Shown here: piece by piece, positions 51,498 to 63,820 of the stretch
Layout of the letters: each line of letters opens with the position of its first letter
How positions within the stretch are numbered: position 1 is the first letter of the stretch
DNA from: Begonia masoniana
Taxonomy: Eukaryota > Streptophyta > Magnoliopsida > Cucurbitales > Begoniaceae
Reading direction: 5' to 3'
Assembly (NCBI GenBank): GCA_022432975.1
Contig: CM039512.1
Location: 41,113,001 to 41,177,000, forward strand
Length of the DNA stretch: 64,000 nucleotides
The notes under the pieces: model-generated
The model's input: only the letters and a program-made list of their open reading frames with translations
Told to the model about the DNA's origin: nothing
Database searches by the model: none
Position numbers and translations under genes: made by a program

Positions 51498-54403
51498 TGT
51501 AACACCCCTAATACTGTACCCATTTACCCGTATGAATTTTTCATTTTTATTTTACACTTTATACTTTCCCGTACTTTAATTAAAACTTAATGCGGAATTT
51601 AAACTGAAGTTGAAATCAGAACTGAAAACGGAATTGAAATCAAACCTTGAAATCATTTAAAACAAAACATTTAATAACTAAATAACAATTAAACCATTTA
51701 ATAAAAATAACTTAAAAACAAATCAGAAGAAGGAAAGGGCAAAACGGTCCGCCCTGAACAAGATCGATCGCTGCATTGCTTTATAGCAGCAGCGATCGAT
51801 CTCTGCTCTGCAGCAGAGATCGATCGCTGCATTGCTTTATAGCAGCAGCGATCGATCTCTGCTCTGCAGCAGAGATCGATCGCTGCATTGCTTTATAGCA
51901 GCAGCGATCGATCTCTGCTCTGCAGCAGAGATCGATCGCTGCATTGCTTTATAGCAGCAGCGATCGATCTCTGCTCTGCAGCAGAGATCGATCGCTGCAT
52001 TGCTTTATAGCAGCAGCGATCGATCTCTGCTCTGCAGCAGAGATCGATCGCTGCATTGCTTTATAGCAGCAGCGATCGATCTCTGCTCTGCAGCAGAGAT
52101 CGATCGCTGCATTGCTTTATAGCAGCAGCGATCGATCTCTGCTCTGCAGCAGAGATCGATCGCTGCATTGCTTTATAGCAGCAGCGATCGATCTCTGCTC
52201 TGCAGCAGAGATCGATCGCTGCATTGCTTTATAGCAGCAGCGATCGATCTCTGCTCTGCAGATCGATCTCTGCTGCAGCAGAGATCGATCGCTGCATTGC
52301 CTTATAGCAGCAGCGATCGTCTCTGCTGCACAGCACAGCAGAGATCGATCGCTGCATTGCTTTATAGCAGCAGCGATCGATCTCTGCTCTGCAGCAGAGA
52401 TCGATCGCTGCATTGCTTCACAGCAAGCAGCGACCATTTCCTTCACACCTGTTCCAGTTCCTTCAAATCCTTCAACACTCTATGCATCAACACTTCAATT
52501 AGCTCTCTGGAATCCGATTTCCAGAGAGCAAAACTTCTATTGTTTTACATCTAAAATCTCAATAAACTTATTACTCATCCACCCAATTAAATGTATTCAA
52601 AACTCAATTAGCTTACAGCAGACTTTGTGAAGTCCAACTGCGTGAATAGCTCTAAAAACCGAGCTTACCCGTACCAATCCCAAAACGAATCAAAACATTT
52701 CATAACGTTTAACAAAACAGTTTAAATCAAAGCCTTTTACATACAGTTACCAAAACATTTTCTAACCCCTATCCAGATCTAAACAACCTAATATACTCTA
52801 TACAATTATCAATTCAAAATATCCCTAAATAACTCCAGAGTCCATACATACATCCCCACGGGTCAAAACACGCCTCGACTACTCAGCGCACTCCCACGGG
52901 CCATCATCCATCAACTGCCTCAGACATCGGAAGGAGGAACGTCGTCCTCACCTGGATCTATGTCACCTACACCATACAGACATCTATGAGATAAAAATCT
53001 CAGTAAGCTCTAGTAAATGCAAATGCGTGCTGTGCATATGAATCTGTAAATCATGCTTTGTTTTCTTTACTTTACTTTGCTTTGCTTTACTTTACTTTGC
53101 TTTGCTGTGCTTTGCTTTGCTATAAACTGTATACCGAAGGGCCATGTAAACTATATACCGAAGGGTCATCTTTTCTTTGCATTTGCTTTAAAACATCGTG
53201 CAGAATTCGTTTTCATGATCTTTAAAAACACGTGATGCATGAACAGATATTAACATAAAATAAACAACCAAGCATATGTACCATCGAGACCGAAATAAAA
53301 TAACCCATAACAATTTAAACCCTAACTACCCACCAAAGCAATTTAAAACAAACAATCCACAAGATCCTCAACGCTACATCGAAGTACGGTGTAGGCCAAT
53401 CGGCCAGGAAAGATCACGAGAACTTACCTCGTGTCCAAAGCAGCTCAAGCTCCGTCCACGAGCGTCGTTTGTCTGAGGCAAATTTACAATATTGTCAATA
53501 TGACACATCAGAACTCCCAATTGTCCAATTTAATAAAATTCTTAACTAAGGAACTTTCCTAAAGTTCTAACTTAATTAATCGAGACGTTTAAACGACCAA
53601 TTCACGCTCGATGGTTCAAAATCACAATTCACGAACCTTTCTCGAAAATCCCTAAATTCTCGAATTTAACGTTTTTCCACAATTCAATTTAACTTCGTCC
53701 AATAACGTCAAATACGTTTAATATATACTTAATCAAGGCTAACCTATTAATTACGAACCCTAATTCGCGTTTTTAACGAAAATCGATCGAAACCCTAATT
53801 AACTACATCTCCGTAAAACTCGAAATAAACGCACTAAGAACGTGGACTCATACCTAGGATAGCGAGAGGAGGAGAAACCGTGAAGAAATCGGAACGAACG
53901 GAGGTCGGATTGGAGGAAAACGTCGCGCGGGCAGGGAGGAGGCCGCGAGCTTCTTCTCTGGAAATCGCAGAAGGAAACAAAACGAAGAAGAAAGGTTTTT
54001 AGGCTATTTTATAAATTGATTTGGAAAATTACTAAAATGCCCTTCCATAGTTTTTATATTCGTTTCGTCATTCGGTTCGTTAATCGTCCAACTATTCGGG
54101 TTCACCAAATTTTCTTATTTTAACAATATGTCTAACTTATTATTTAGGATCTAACAAAACTATCCGTTCACAAAACGGACCTCGTTTGCTATTTTTACGA
54201 GAACGTCTTTTACATTTCGATAAATGTATCTACTCGGAATATAGCGTTTAAACTCCGAAAATTCTCATAATTTCCTTAAAATTCCTATTAATCGTTAGGA
54301 TCGTAATGACGCTTTCTTCTTGAGAAACAGGCTTGTTTTGACATATTTACAAAAATGCCATTATATATTAAAATAATAATATCTAGAAAAGCTGGATATT
54401 ACA
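51498..54403 (-). mobile_element. Solo LTR E of a Ty3/gypsy element
   Basis: The 2906-bp sequence has a perfect 5-bp duplication CTATG at 51493-51497 and 54404-54408. The minus orientation is inferred from the leader signals: first donor GTATGAG (53853, minus strand), mini-exon 53428-53472 (45 nt) before GTAAGT, micro-exon 52952-52966 (15 nt) before GTGAGG. The 56-bp hairpin array occupies variable window 2, and a 'tttactttgctttgc' repeat (53055-53120) with 'accgaagggccat' copies occupies window 1. No internal region. Confidence 0.92.
51762..52440 (-). repeat. 56-bp tandem array of perfect hairpins, about 12 units
   Basis: Units repeat every 56 bp. Each contains two 19-bp arms ('gcagcgatcgatctctgct' and its exact complement) around a 4-base loop ctgc. 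The ninth and tenth units (about 52255-52345) are altered. The repeat word 'gatcgatcgc' links it to palindromes in other LTRs of the window. Confidence 0.95.
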
Positions 54404-54777
54404 CTATGTCAGCTCCACAGTCTCAACATCATTTTTCTCCACCTCACTGACCTCCTTCGTTTTACCCTCCAAACGTTGGTGCTGTCAGTGTTTTGGGCCA
54501 ATCATCTGGTCTTCTTCAATGGTGTCCTCTATGCCAGAATTCTTATAGGCCTAAGTGTCAAATTTATCACAAATTGGGCTATAATGCTTCTATCTGTTAC
54601 CACAAGTCTAACTTAGCCTTCTGGCTTGCTCCACAATCCAAGAATACTGTGGTGGAGTTTGCTTCTTCACCATAATTGCTGACATATTCTCAACTTGGCT
54701 TAGCTGCTTGATGTCTTGATTGAGCTTCCAACCATTTCACACCTGACTCCACTCTTGTACATCAGGTGGTTCCATAT
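54404..54777 (+). pseudogene. Copia gag zinc knuckle and protease start (Cp2), truncated
   Basis: Continues the copia reading: QWCPLCQNSYRPKCQIYHKLGYNASICYHKSN is the CCHC knuckle with its second Cys changed to Tyr. Further on, ASNHFTPDSTLVHQVVPY matches the copia protease (DSGASxHxTPD) with the catalytic DSG damaged by a stop. It ends where the next element begins, near 54778. Confidence 0.7.
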
Positions 54778-56313
54778 TGTAAATGTAAATATTATTGGCA
54801 TTGATTTTTGGCAATGGGAAATTAAGAAAACTTGCGATTTATTTTATATTCAGCAAAATAATATTTGGAAGGTTAATTAATGAAGCTTGCGGTGCAAAGA
54901 AGGTGGTTTCTTGAAAATCAATGAATTATCTATTTGAATTTTAAAAGGTAGTTTCTTGGAGATCTTGGAGATCAAGAAGATATCCATGGAAGTTAAAATT
55001 GGAACCTTTTGAATTTTTGGAAGTTTGTTATTTTCGAAAGATCAAATCTTTTTGGAAGGATGTTACTTGGAGAACAAGCTATTGTTAACATATTCGACAT
55101 TATGGGATTCGATGCTATTTTTGAAAGTTTATTTGAAGATTACAAGTTTGTTAAGTTGGATTACAGTGAGATTCAAAATCACAGCATCTAAGGAATTTGA
55201 TCCCGATTCGTTTGCTCGTCGGTTGCTCAGATTTTCCATATGGGTTATTTTCTAAAATCATTTTTGAAAAGTTGATTTAATAATTGCTTACTGGATTATA
55301 GCAAAATATATGATCACAATAATTGTGGGATTCATTCCTAATTCATTTGGATCCATTCCTATTAAGTAGGCAACACTTTCCATTAATGTCACACCTGATG
55401 TCACAGATCCGATTTTCATGGGATTTGGTTTCCTTATTCTGTGCGATCTGATTGGAGAGAATATTGAAGAAAAAAATAGAAATATTCGAAGGACAGTATA
55501 TTATGCATTCTTCCCTCATAATTAAGTGCTGCTGAAGCCATTATTCTTGAGAGCCGAAAGTCTTTATTCATTCGGGCAATTTATTCTTCACCCACGGTTT
55601 AGTGTAGTATATGTTATTATTCATTCAATCGTTGATTGAATGTATTCACACTTTGTTCATGTTTGGATCTGGTGATATTCTGAGTATGTTGATTGGTTGC
55701 ATCCGAAGAAAATGACTGGTGTTATAGACGGTGTCACCGATGCGTTTATTGTGTTCTTCATTGAAGCTTAGTCTCGGAAGGAGGCTATCTGGAACTCGGG
55801 AGGAGTTCTGATCGTGGGCAAGGGGATCTTACCACACATGGATTTTGGGAGGAGTCATTATCGACAAGAGGAGCTTGTCACATTTGGATTCCGAGAGGAG
55901 TCATCATCAACAAGGGGATCTTGTTGCGTTCAGATTCTTGGAGGGATCGATTTCAAGACGAGGGGAGCTCACAAAAACAGATTCACTGGGAAGTTAGGAA
56001 GAAGTGGGGACAAAGAAAAGAGGGAGTCTTACTTTGTCTTAGACCGAGTGTCTTGTAACTTTATGAACTAAGAGAATTGTTTTTAATTCTTGGTGTGGCC
56101 CCGCAAACGTAGGCAATTGCCAAATTTCGTTACCAACCTCCTGTCTCTTTACTTTATGCATTTTATTACTGTCCATTACCGCGTTTATTATCAGTGTCTC
56201 ACATAGTGTTCCACGACACTGCATAACTAATCACAATTTTTCAATTGGTATCAGAGTGGGTCGCTTCTGTTTCTTAAGCGGGATTCACGGGACTTGATCG
56301 TGTGTTATTTATG

Positions 56314-58175
56314 AGATGGACTCTATTAAGGAAGAAGGTTCAACAATGCGTCCACCTCTATTGGATGGAAGTAACTATGCCTATTGGAAGGCCCAGATGA
56401 GAGCATTCATCAAGACTTTATATGAGAAGGCTTGAATATCTATTTTGATAGGATGGGACCCTCCTACGACCGTTGATGAAGGTGGTGTTATATCTCTTAA
56501 ATCTAAAGAAAGTTGGTCGGTTACCGAAGATGCATTGGTAAATAGTAATTCAAAAGCTTTTAATGCTATTTTCAATGGCGTTAATCCTACTCAATTCAAA
56601 CTCATTTCCACGTGTGAATAAGCTAAAAAGGCATGAGACATTCTTCATATCACTTATGAATGAATGCCGACGATAAAGTTGTCAAAGATGCAGTTACTAA
56701 CTACAAGATTTGGAACTCTGAAGATGCATGAAGATGAAAGTATTGCCGAGTTCAATGTAGAACTCTGTGACATCGCAAATGAGGTGTTTTCTCTTGGTGA
56801 GATTTTTCCTGAAGAAAGACTGGTAAGAAAAACTCTACGATCTTTACCTCAACGATTTGCTGATAAAGTCACTGCTATTGAAGAAGCCAATGATATCTCC
56901 AAAATGAAGCTAGAAGAACTAATGGGATCCCTAAGAACATTTGAGATGAATCACAGAATTGACACGGAAGCAAATAAGGGTAAAGGAGTGGCACTAAAAG
57001 CAGAGACACGAAATTTAAATGATAATGATGAAGATGATTTCGAGAAATCTCTAGCACTACTGTCTAAGAATCTTAGCAGAGTTATAAAGAGATTTGGCAA
57101 CAATAATCGAGGTGTCAAGAACAGTGTCAACAACACCAAGAGTGGTTCTTCAAGCAACAACAAGTACAGGGAGAAAAATTATGTCTTTGATCAACCTTTC
57201 AAGAATAGCGAAATTAATTGCAGAGAATATGATGGCTTTGGGCATATTCAGATGGAATGTGCTAATACTTTAAAGAAGGAGAAAAACTCTCTTAACACGT
57301 CTTAGAATGAGGATGAATCAGAAAATGAAGACGAATTTCAAAGTAACCAGGTCGCTCTTATTTCTAAAGCTGAACACACAAATAATGGGGATGTTATACC
57401 TAGTGTCACAAAGAATATGTCGACTTCGAAGATGAAATCACAGAAGAAGATCTCACTGTTGAATACAAGTTTCTTCATGAGAAATAGACTGAACTTGTTA
57501 AAGTAAATCAACATCTATGCATTCAGATTGGAGACTTAAGAGATGAGAAGATTAAACTTCAAAATTCGATTATGGAGTTCGAAGCAAAATTGAGAACAAG
57601 TCGAGATGAAGTTATGGATCTGTCAAACGAGCTAAATCATATGAAGAAAAATGTCAAAATGTTAAATTTGAGTTCCTCTAAGCTGGATGATATTTTGAGA
57701 ATCAACAAGTCTAGTGGTGATCGTTCTGGACTGGGTTTCAAAGGGGAAAGCTCTGTATCACAGATAATGTCTTCTAGTTTTGGGTTCAAAGGCAAAAGCT
57801 CGATATCACAAGTAGGGTCGTCTAGGCTAAGTTACAAAGGTGAAAGCTTGGTGTCACAGACAGTGTCAGTGAAGGGTGTTGATTACAAAAGGAAGCAAAC
57901 TGTAATAGGTACTACAAAAATTGAGAAGAAATTAAATCCTCATTATTTTTATCCTGCTCCCATCAGAAAAGGTAACAGATTTAAGGTTTTTTGTTACTAT
58001 TGCAACCGTTGTGATCATATTTGCCCTAGATGTTTTACGTATCTTGCTGACTTGAGACAAGGTATTGTTAGAGAGTTTTCCTCTCACAGATTTCCTCATC
58101 AAAAATGGGTGAAGAGGTCTAACTTGAAGTGCAATGTCACACATACTTCTCTAAAGACTACTGCAACTGATGCAT
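56314..58175 (+). pseudogene. gag: SIRE-like gag
   Basis: Starts MDSIKEEGSTMRPPLLDGSNYAYWKAQMRAF, the classic copia gag opening (LxGxNYxxWKxxM). After stops near 56430 and 56620, the frame 56664-57305 has QLLTTRFGTLKMHEDESIAEFN and KTLRSLPQRFADKVTAIEE, then a degraded knuckle (CREYDGFGHIQMEC). A further frame, 57572-58177, is a long helical and repetitive region ending in CYYCNRCDHICPRC. Four or more disabling changes are visible. Confidence 0.85.
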
Positions 58176-58177
58176 GA

Positions 58178-59260
58178 TACTTTGATAGCGGGTGCTCTAG
58201 GCACATGACCGGTGAAGAAAGGTTTTTGAAGAATATCATATCCAAAAGTATGGGAAAAGTGACAGTTGGCAATGGTGTCAAAGCCAGTGTCATCGGTAAA
58301 GGCAGACTAAATGTTCCCTGATTGCCAAAGTTGGAGAATGTTCTTTTGGTGGATGGTCTAAAGGCAAATTTGATTAGCATTAGCTAGTTGTGAGGTCAAG
58401 ATTTAAATGTGGATTTTACTTGTGAGAAGTGTATAGTCTCCAATCAAGACGAAAATTGCATTATAGGAGTAAGATTTTATGACAATTGTTATCTCATTTC
58501 CTCTTTACCAACTTGTTTTTGTTCAAGCACAGAAGATTTTATTTTATGGCATCGTAAATTGGGACATGTTAATATTCAGATGCTGAAGAAGATTATTTCC
58601 AAGGTAGCTGTTCGTGGAATTCCTATAATAAACTTTGATGAAAGTAGAGTGTGTCGACCGTGTCAAATCGGGAAGCAAACCAAGGTGTCACACCTAAAGT
58701 CACAGATACCGGCAACAACACGAGTGCTTGAATTTCTCCATATGGATCAAATGGGTCCAATGCCGTTAGAAAGTATCAGAAGAAAATGCTATGTTTACGT
58801 AACAGTTGATGATTTCTCACGATATACATGGTTGGAATTTCTTAGAGAAGAATCCAACACCTTCAAAGCATTCAAGACATTGTGTATCCGGCTCCAACGT
58901 GAAAAAGATTGTGGCCTCATGAAGATTGCACGCATCCGTAGTGACCATGGGAAAGAGTTTGAAAATTCCGAATTCTCATATTTATGTAGTTAACTTGGGA
59001 TAGCTCATGAATTCTTAGCACCTATAACTCCTTAACAAAAATGGAATCGTTGAAAGGAAGAATCAAACTTTAGCAGAGATGTCTCGCATAATGCTACATG
59101 AAAGAAATATTCCACAAAAACTCTAGGCCAAAACTATGAACACAGCATGTTGCACCATAAATCAGGTGTATCTTCGTGGAAGAACTTCTATGACACCCTA
59201 TGAGATATAGAAAGGTAAAACTCCAAATCTAAATTATTTTCATCCTTTTGGCAGTACATG
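58178..59260 (+). pseudogene. pol: SIRE-like protease and integrase
   Basis: Protease: FDSGCSRHMTGEERFL, with GNGVKASVIGKGRL. Integrase zinc region: LWHRKLGHVNIQML and CRPCQIGKQTK. Integrase core: HMDQMGPMPLES with the first Asp, YVTVDDFSRYTWLEFL, and IRSDHGKEFENSEF with the second Asp. After a stop at 58991 the sequence decays and the region with the catalytic Glu is out of frame. Confidence 0.88.
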
Positions 59261-59264
59261 CTTT

Positions 59265-60611
59265 ATGTTAAATGACAGGGAACATAGGGGGAAACTTGAT
59301 CTTAAGAGTGATGAGGCTATCTTTCTCGATTATGCTACCAATAGCCGTGCCTATCAGGTCTACAACAAAAGGACTCAAACTGTCAAAGAATCTGCAAATG
59401 TTCAAGTGGACGACTCTCTGAAAACAACAGATACTCTTAAAGAAGACATAAACCAAAGTTCAAATGATGGTAGTTCTAGTGTGCCCACTGATGTCACAGG
59501 TGGTGTTCCAAGTGTCTCAGGAGATGTAACAGACAGTGTGTCAGATCAGACTATTATAAGTAATGAAACAGAGGTAGTCATCTCGGACAGCAAGCGACCA
59601 TCCACTCGTGTCCTAAAAAATCATCCTGCAAATGAAGTCATTGGAGGTCTAAATGATGGTATTAGAACCGGAGACAAACCGAGAGTAAACTATCGAAAAA
59701 TGATTCATATGGCATGTTTTACTTCAACTATTGAGCCCAAAAATGTGAAAGAAGCCCTACTAGATGAATATTGGATTGAGGCTATGCAAGAAGAACTTGG
59801 TCAATTCACTCGAAATAAAGTTTGGGACTTAGTGCCATGTTGGCACCAAGTGGATATACAAGAACAAGAGTGATGAGCATGGAAACATTACCCGCAACAA
59901 GGCTCGGTTAGTTGCTCAGGGGTACTCACAGATTGAAGGAGTGGATTTTGATGAGACATTTGCACCGGTTGTTCGTCTTGAATCTATCCGTCTTTTGTTA
60001 GCCACTGCTTGTGTGATACGGTTCAAGCTTTATCAAATGGATGTGAAGAGTGCTTTCTTAAATGATCTCCTTAATGAGGAAGTTTATGTTGCTCAACCAA
60101 GGGTTTTAAAGACCCTCATCATTCCGAGTATGTCTACAAAATGAAGAAGGCATTGTATGAGCTCAAGTAAGCTTCTCGGGCGTGGTATGAACTACTCACG
60201 CAATACTTATTGTCTAAGGGATATGAGCGAGAGGGAGTAGATAAAACCCTTTTCATTCGCCATGACAAAGATCAGTTTTTGCTCGCTCAAATTTATGTTG
60301 ATGACATAGTCTTTGGCTCAGTGTCACAGGTGATGGTGGATGATTTCGTCACTCAAATGACCGACGAATTTGAGATGAGTATGGTTGGTGAACTCAATTA
60401 TTTCCTTGGTCTTCAGATTCAGCAAAGAAATGATGGAATCTTTATTTCTCAAACCAAGTATGCCAAGAATTTGCTGAAACGATTCAAGTTGGAGAATGCC
60501 TGTCCTAGAAGAACACCGATTGGGACACTTGAAAAACTCTCTAAAAACGAGAAAGGGGTTTCTGCTGATACTCGTTTATATAGGAGTATAATTGAAGTCT
60601 CTTGTATCTAA
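59265..60611 (+). pseudogene. pol: SIRE-like reverse transcriptase
   Basis: A linker frame (59265-59873) leads into EALLDEYWIEAMQEELGQFTRNKVWDLVP, then a frameshift. GYSQIEGVDFDETFAPVVRLESIRLLLATA and QMDVKSAFLNDLLNEEVYVAQP follow (59930-60110). After another shift come LLAQIYVDDIVFGS with catalytic YVDD and MVGELNYFLGLQIQQ (60210-60611). At least three breaks. Confidence 0.9.
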
Positions 60612-60688
60612 CTGCTAGTCGACCAGATATTTGTTATAGTGTGAGTTTATGTGCTCGATTCCAAGTAAATCCCTGAGAGTCGCACCTG

Positions 60689-60810
60689 GTGTCAGTGAAG
60701 CGAATTCTCGAACATATTTTTGGGACAACCGACTATGGTATATGGTATTCATTTGATACAAATGCAAATCTAGTTGGCTATTGTGATGCTGATTGGGCTG
60801 GGAGTTCGAA
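60689..60810 (+). pseudogene. pol: SIRE-like RNase H, first part
   Basis: Reads SVKRILEHIFGTTDYGIWYSFDTNANLVGYCDADWAGS, the copia RNase H start with the catalytic Asp of DADWAG. It is interrupted after GSS by solo LTR F and resumes at 63392. Confidence 0.88.
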
Positions 60811-63391
60811 TGTAACACCCGAGTTTTTCGGGTTTCCGCTCCATGGGTATTTTTGTAAACAAGAAATATAGGTCCGTATAGCGAGCAAGAGGTGTTATTA
60901 GTGTCCTAGGGATTTATGGGGATTTTTAGAAGAATAAGTAAATGTTTAGAAACCCATATCGATAGTGTAATGTTAGAGTTCCGTTTTTAGCCCTATAACG
61001 TTTCAATTGGTGAAAATAGTAAATTAGATCCGATTTTCAAACGGAGAGTTTTGTTAGAACCCGAGGAATAAGCTGGAATGTTTGGAGGAATAAGGGAGCT
61101 TCGGGGAAACCAAACCGGTATAGAAATTGTGAACAGAGTAAGGAAATTGAACTTAGGGCAAAATTGTAATTTAGGAAATCAAAATTTATTTAAAACCAAA
61201 ATACCCCCCCCCCCCATTCAGCTCTCCCTCTCTCCAGACATTTTTCTCCCCCCTCTCCTCGCAATCTCATTTCTTCTTCATCGCCTATCACTTACGTTTC
61301 GATTTTTGGCGAGTTTCTCTTCGGTTTTCTTCAACAAATCAACCCTCTAGGTAAGTTCTTTACTTTGGGCTCGCTTAGTTGTCATTTTGAGGCACTATTT
61401 AGTTAGGGCTAATTCGAGTTAAGGTTGAGCAATTGGGGGTTTTGGTAGAAATCAATTGTTTGACAATATTAATGCCCAATAATGTTGTATTTATGATTGT
61501 TGTGGTGGTTGGAGTGAATTAATGGTGTGGGTTAATGATAAGGATAAGTTTTGGTTGTTGGAAGGTTGTTGGAAACCATTAATGGAGTTTTTGGGTTAGA
61601 TAGCATAATGTGCTCGACGAAATGCCCGAATGAAGTGAATAAGAGTGTTAGGGAAAATTGTCTTAGCTCGGGGTTTCGTTTAGTTTTGATTTTTATAACA
61701 TAGGATCGATACTAATGACGTATTATGAAAATGCCTTAGGTAACGCAAGCTCTCAAAGGACGGTGCTCGACATAGCTAGGACTCCAGGTAAGTGGGTGTT
61801 AGGTTTCCGGCCCTTAAGGCCCTACATTGTATCGATGTTAGGTTTTATGATGTTTTCTGATTGTGGGGATTGTGGGGCTTAAACTAGCCGGGTAATCTAG
61901 GATGCTTCCTAGTAGTACTCAGTTAGGTTAGTATAGGAGTAAGATTCGTTACGTGTGCCATGAACAGTTAGATGATTGTTCGGAGTCTCTTTCTTCACAC
62001 ATCATGTTTTTCCCTTATGATTTAATGAAATGTTTTGCATGCACGTTTTCGAATAAACGAGGTAAAGTAAATGATGTTAAATGAAGTTGGAGGATGAGTA
62101 GGGCACGGGGCACGTAAATGGCAACTCAGGGCACGAAAATATGATAATGGCTACTCAGGGCAAGTGCTTGGTCTACTGGGTAGACGAGTGGTGCCCGTGT
62201 CTACTCATATGTTATGTAAAGTAAACAAACGAAAAATGAACATGTTTTTGAAAGACCATGCATTATGTATTCTCATGTTTTAGTGCACCTCCTTACTAAG
62301 CATTAGGCTTAATGTGTTTATCGTATGATGTAGGTGACGAGCACGAAGGTGAGGAATCTCTTCCTGATGATCATGCATAGAGGGTCGGTGGATTGAGCTC
62401 GTGGCGACAGGGCGTGTTTTGGTTGGGCTGAATGATTCGTGGGTATATTCCGAGCGTTTTGTGGTAAATAGGTGTGGTTTGGATTGATTTTGGATGATAA
62501 GTTTAGAGGGTATAGAGAAGTTTGGTATTTTGATGATTTATAGTGGATAATGGATTGAAGTGAAGTGTTATGTTGAATGATTTGATAAATGAATTTGTTT
62601 TGAAAAAGATTTAGGAATTCAAATGTTCATAGTGATGTTTGATTGTGGATTAGGTTGGATTGTCGTTTGATAATTTTAGGTGTTTTGAATTATATGGATT
62701 CGCTCGAGTTTTTGAGCGATCCACGCGGTTTGATTTCATAAATTTGAAACACGGGTTCGGGTATGTTTGAGTCGGATTTTTCGAGAGTTTAAAGTATGGT
62801 GGGTTTAATGTGGTTGGGAATGTTTTTGGAAGGTTGAGGTGAAAAGGAGATAATAGAAAAGGGAAGAATTGGTTAAGTGTAGAATGGAGGGGACAGGGCG
62901 TAGGTGGGCGCGCCTGGCCATTGCGCTGGCTGGTGAACGATCGCCTAGGTGGAGATTATTCGCCACCCCCTCCGGAATTTGGCTGGAATTGGTTGCCAAT
63001 TCCAGAGATGGTGGCGATTGTTCGCCACTCATGGTGAACGATCGCCTCGATCGCTGCTGGGCATTCGCGATCACTGGGCGTTCGCGATTGCTGAGCGATC
63101 ATACGAGGCGATCGATCGCCCCTCGCGTTTCCTTCTCTGGCGACTGATCGCCAGTAAGGAAGGGCGATCAGTCGCCCCTCCTTTGGCTGGCTTTTGACGG
63201 TTTACCTTCTCTATTTTTATTGAGCTTGTTATTTGTTTTCTTTTAGTTTGTTTAAGTGTTAAGGAAAGTATGTAAAAAATAAAAATAAAAAAAAATAAAG
63301 AAGGAAACTTAGTACGTCTAATTGAGGGTTTAAAGTTAAGATTACGTAATGGTCCTTCCGTGGCGGTCCTGACCGGGTCAGGGTCGTCACA
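60811..63391 (+). mobile_element. Solo LTR F of a Ty3/gypsy element
   Basis: The 2581-bp sequence starts 'tgtaacacccg' and ends 'gggtcgtcaca'. It is inserted in the RNase H of the copia element: left TCGAA (60806-60810), right TCGGA (63392-63396), a target duplication with one mutation. Removing it restores the codons for GSSDDRKSTSGG. Leader signals: donor GTAAGT at 61351, mini-exon 61740-61787 (48 nt), micro-exon 62334-62348 (15 nt) before GTGAGG. Same family as 1-2651. Confidence 0.93.
62930..63190 (+). repeat. GCGATCGC-type palindrome cluster in LTR F
   Basis: Many 'gcgatcgatcgcc', 'ggcgactgatcgcc', 'gggcgatcagtcgcccc' and 'gattattcgcc' words, several of them self-complementary. It occupies variable window 2, matching the cluster at 2240-2416 in position and motif. 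Confidence 0.8.
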
Positions 63392-63820
63392 TCGGATGAT
63401 CGGAAAAGTACTTCTGGTGGATGCTTTTATTTGGGAAACAATTTGGTGTCATGGTTTAGCAAGAAGCAAAACTCCATATCTCTGTCTACATGTGAGGCAA
63501 AATATATTGCAGTTGATAGTAGCTGTACTCAGCTTCTTTGGATGAAACAAATGTTTAAAGACTATGGTGTCACACAAAATGTCATGACTCTCTATTGCGA
63601 CAACTTTAGTGCTATTAATATTTCCAAAAATCCAGTTCAGTATTCTCGGACCTAGCATATTGATATTCGACATTATTTCATTTGATCTCTTGTAGAAGAT
63701 AAAATTATTACTTTGGAGCATATGGTGACGGAAAAACAAATTGCCGATATTTTTACCAAAGCTTTGGATGGTGTGAGATTTGAAAAATTGAGATCTGCCT
63801 TAGGTCTATGTGTCATGTGA
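63392..63820 (+). pseudogene. pol: SIRE-like RNase H, second part
   Basis: Resumes with DDRKSTSGGCFYLGNNLVSWFSKKQNSISLSTCEAKYIA, then LYCDNFSAINISKNPVQYSRT. After a stop it continues HIDIRHYFI, LEHMVTEKQIADIFTKALDGVRFEKLRSALGLC. This is the normal C-terminal end of copia polyproteins. Stops at about 63654 and 63690 disable it. Confidence 0.88.

Noticed and set aside
52117..52554. Open frames over the 56-bp hairpin array
   Set aside because: Open on both strands because of the palindromic unit; no domain.
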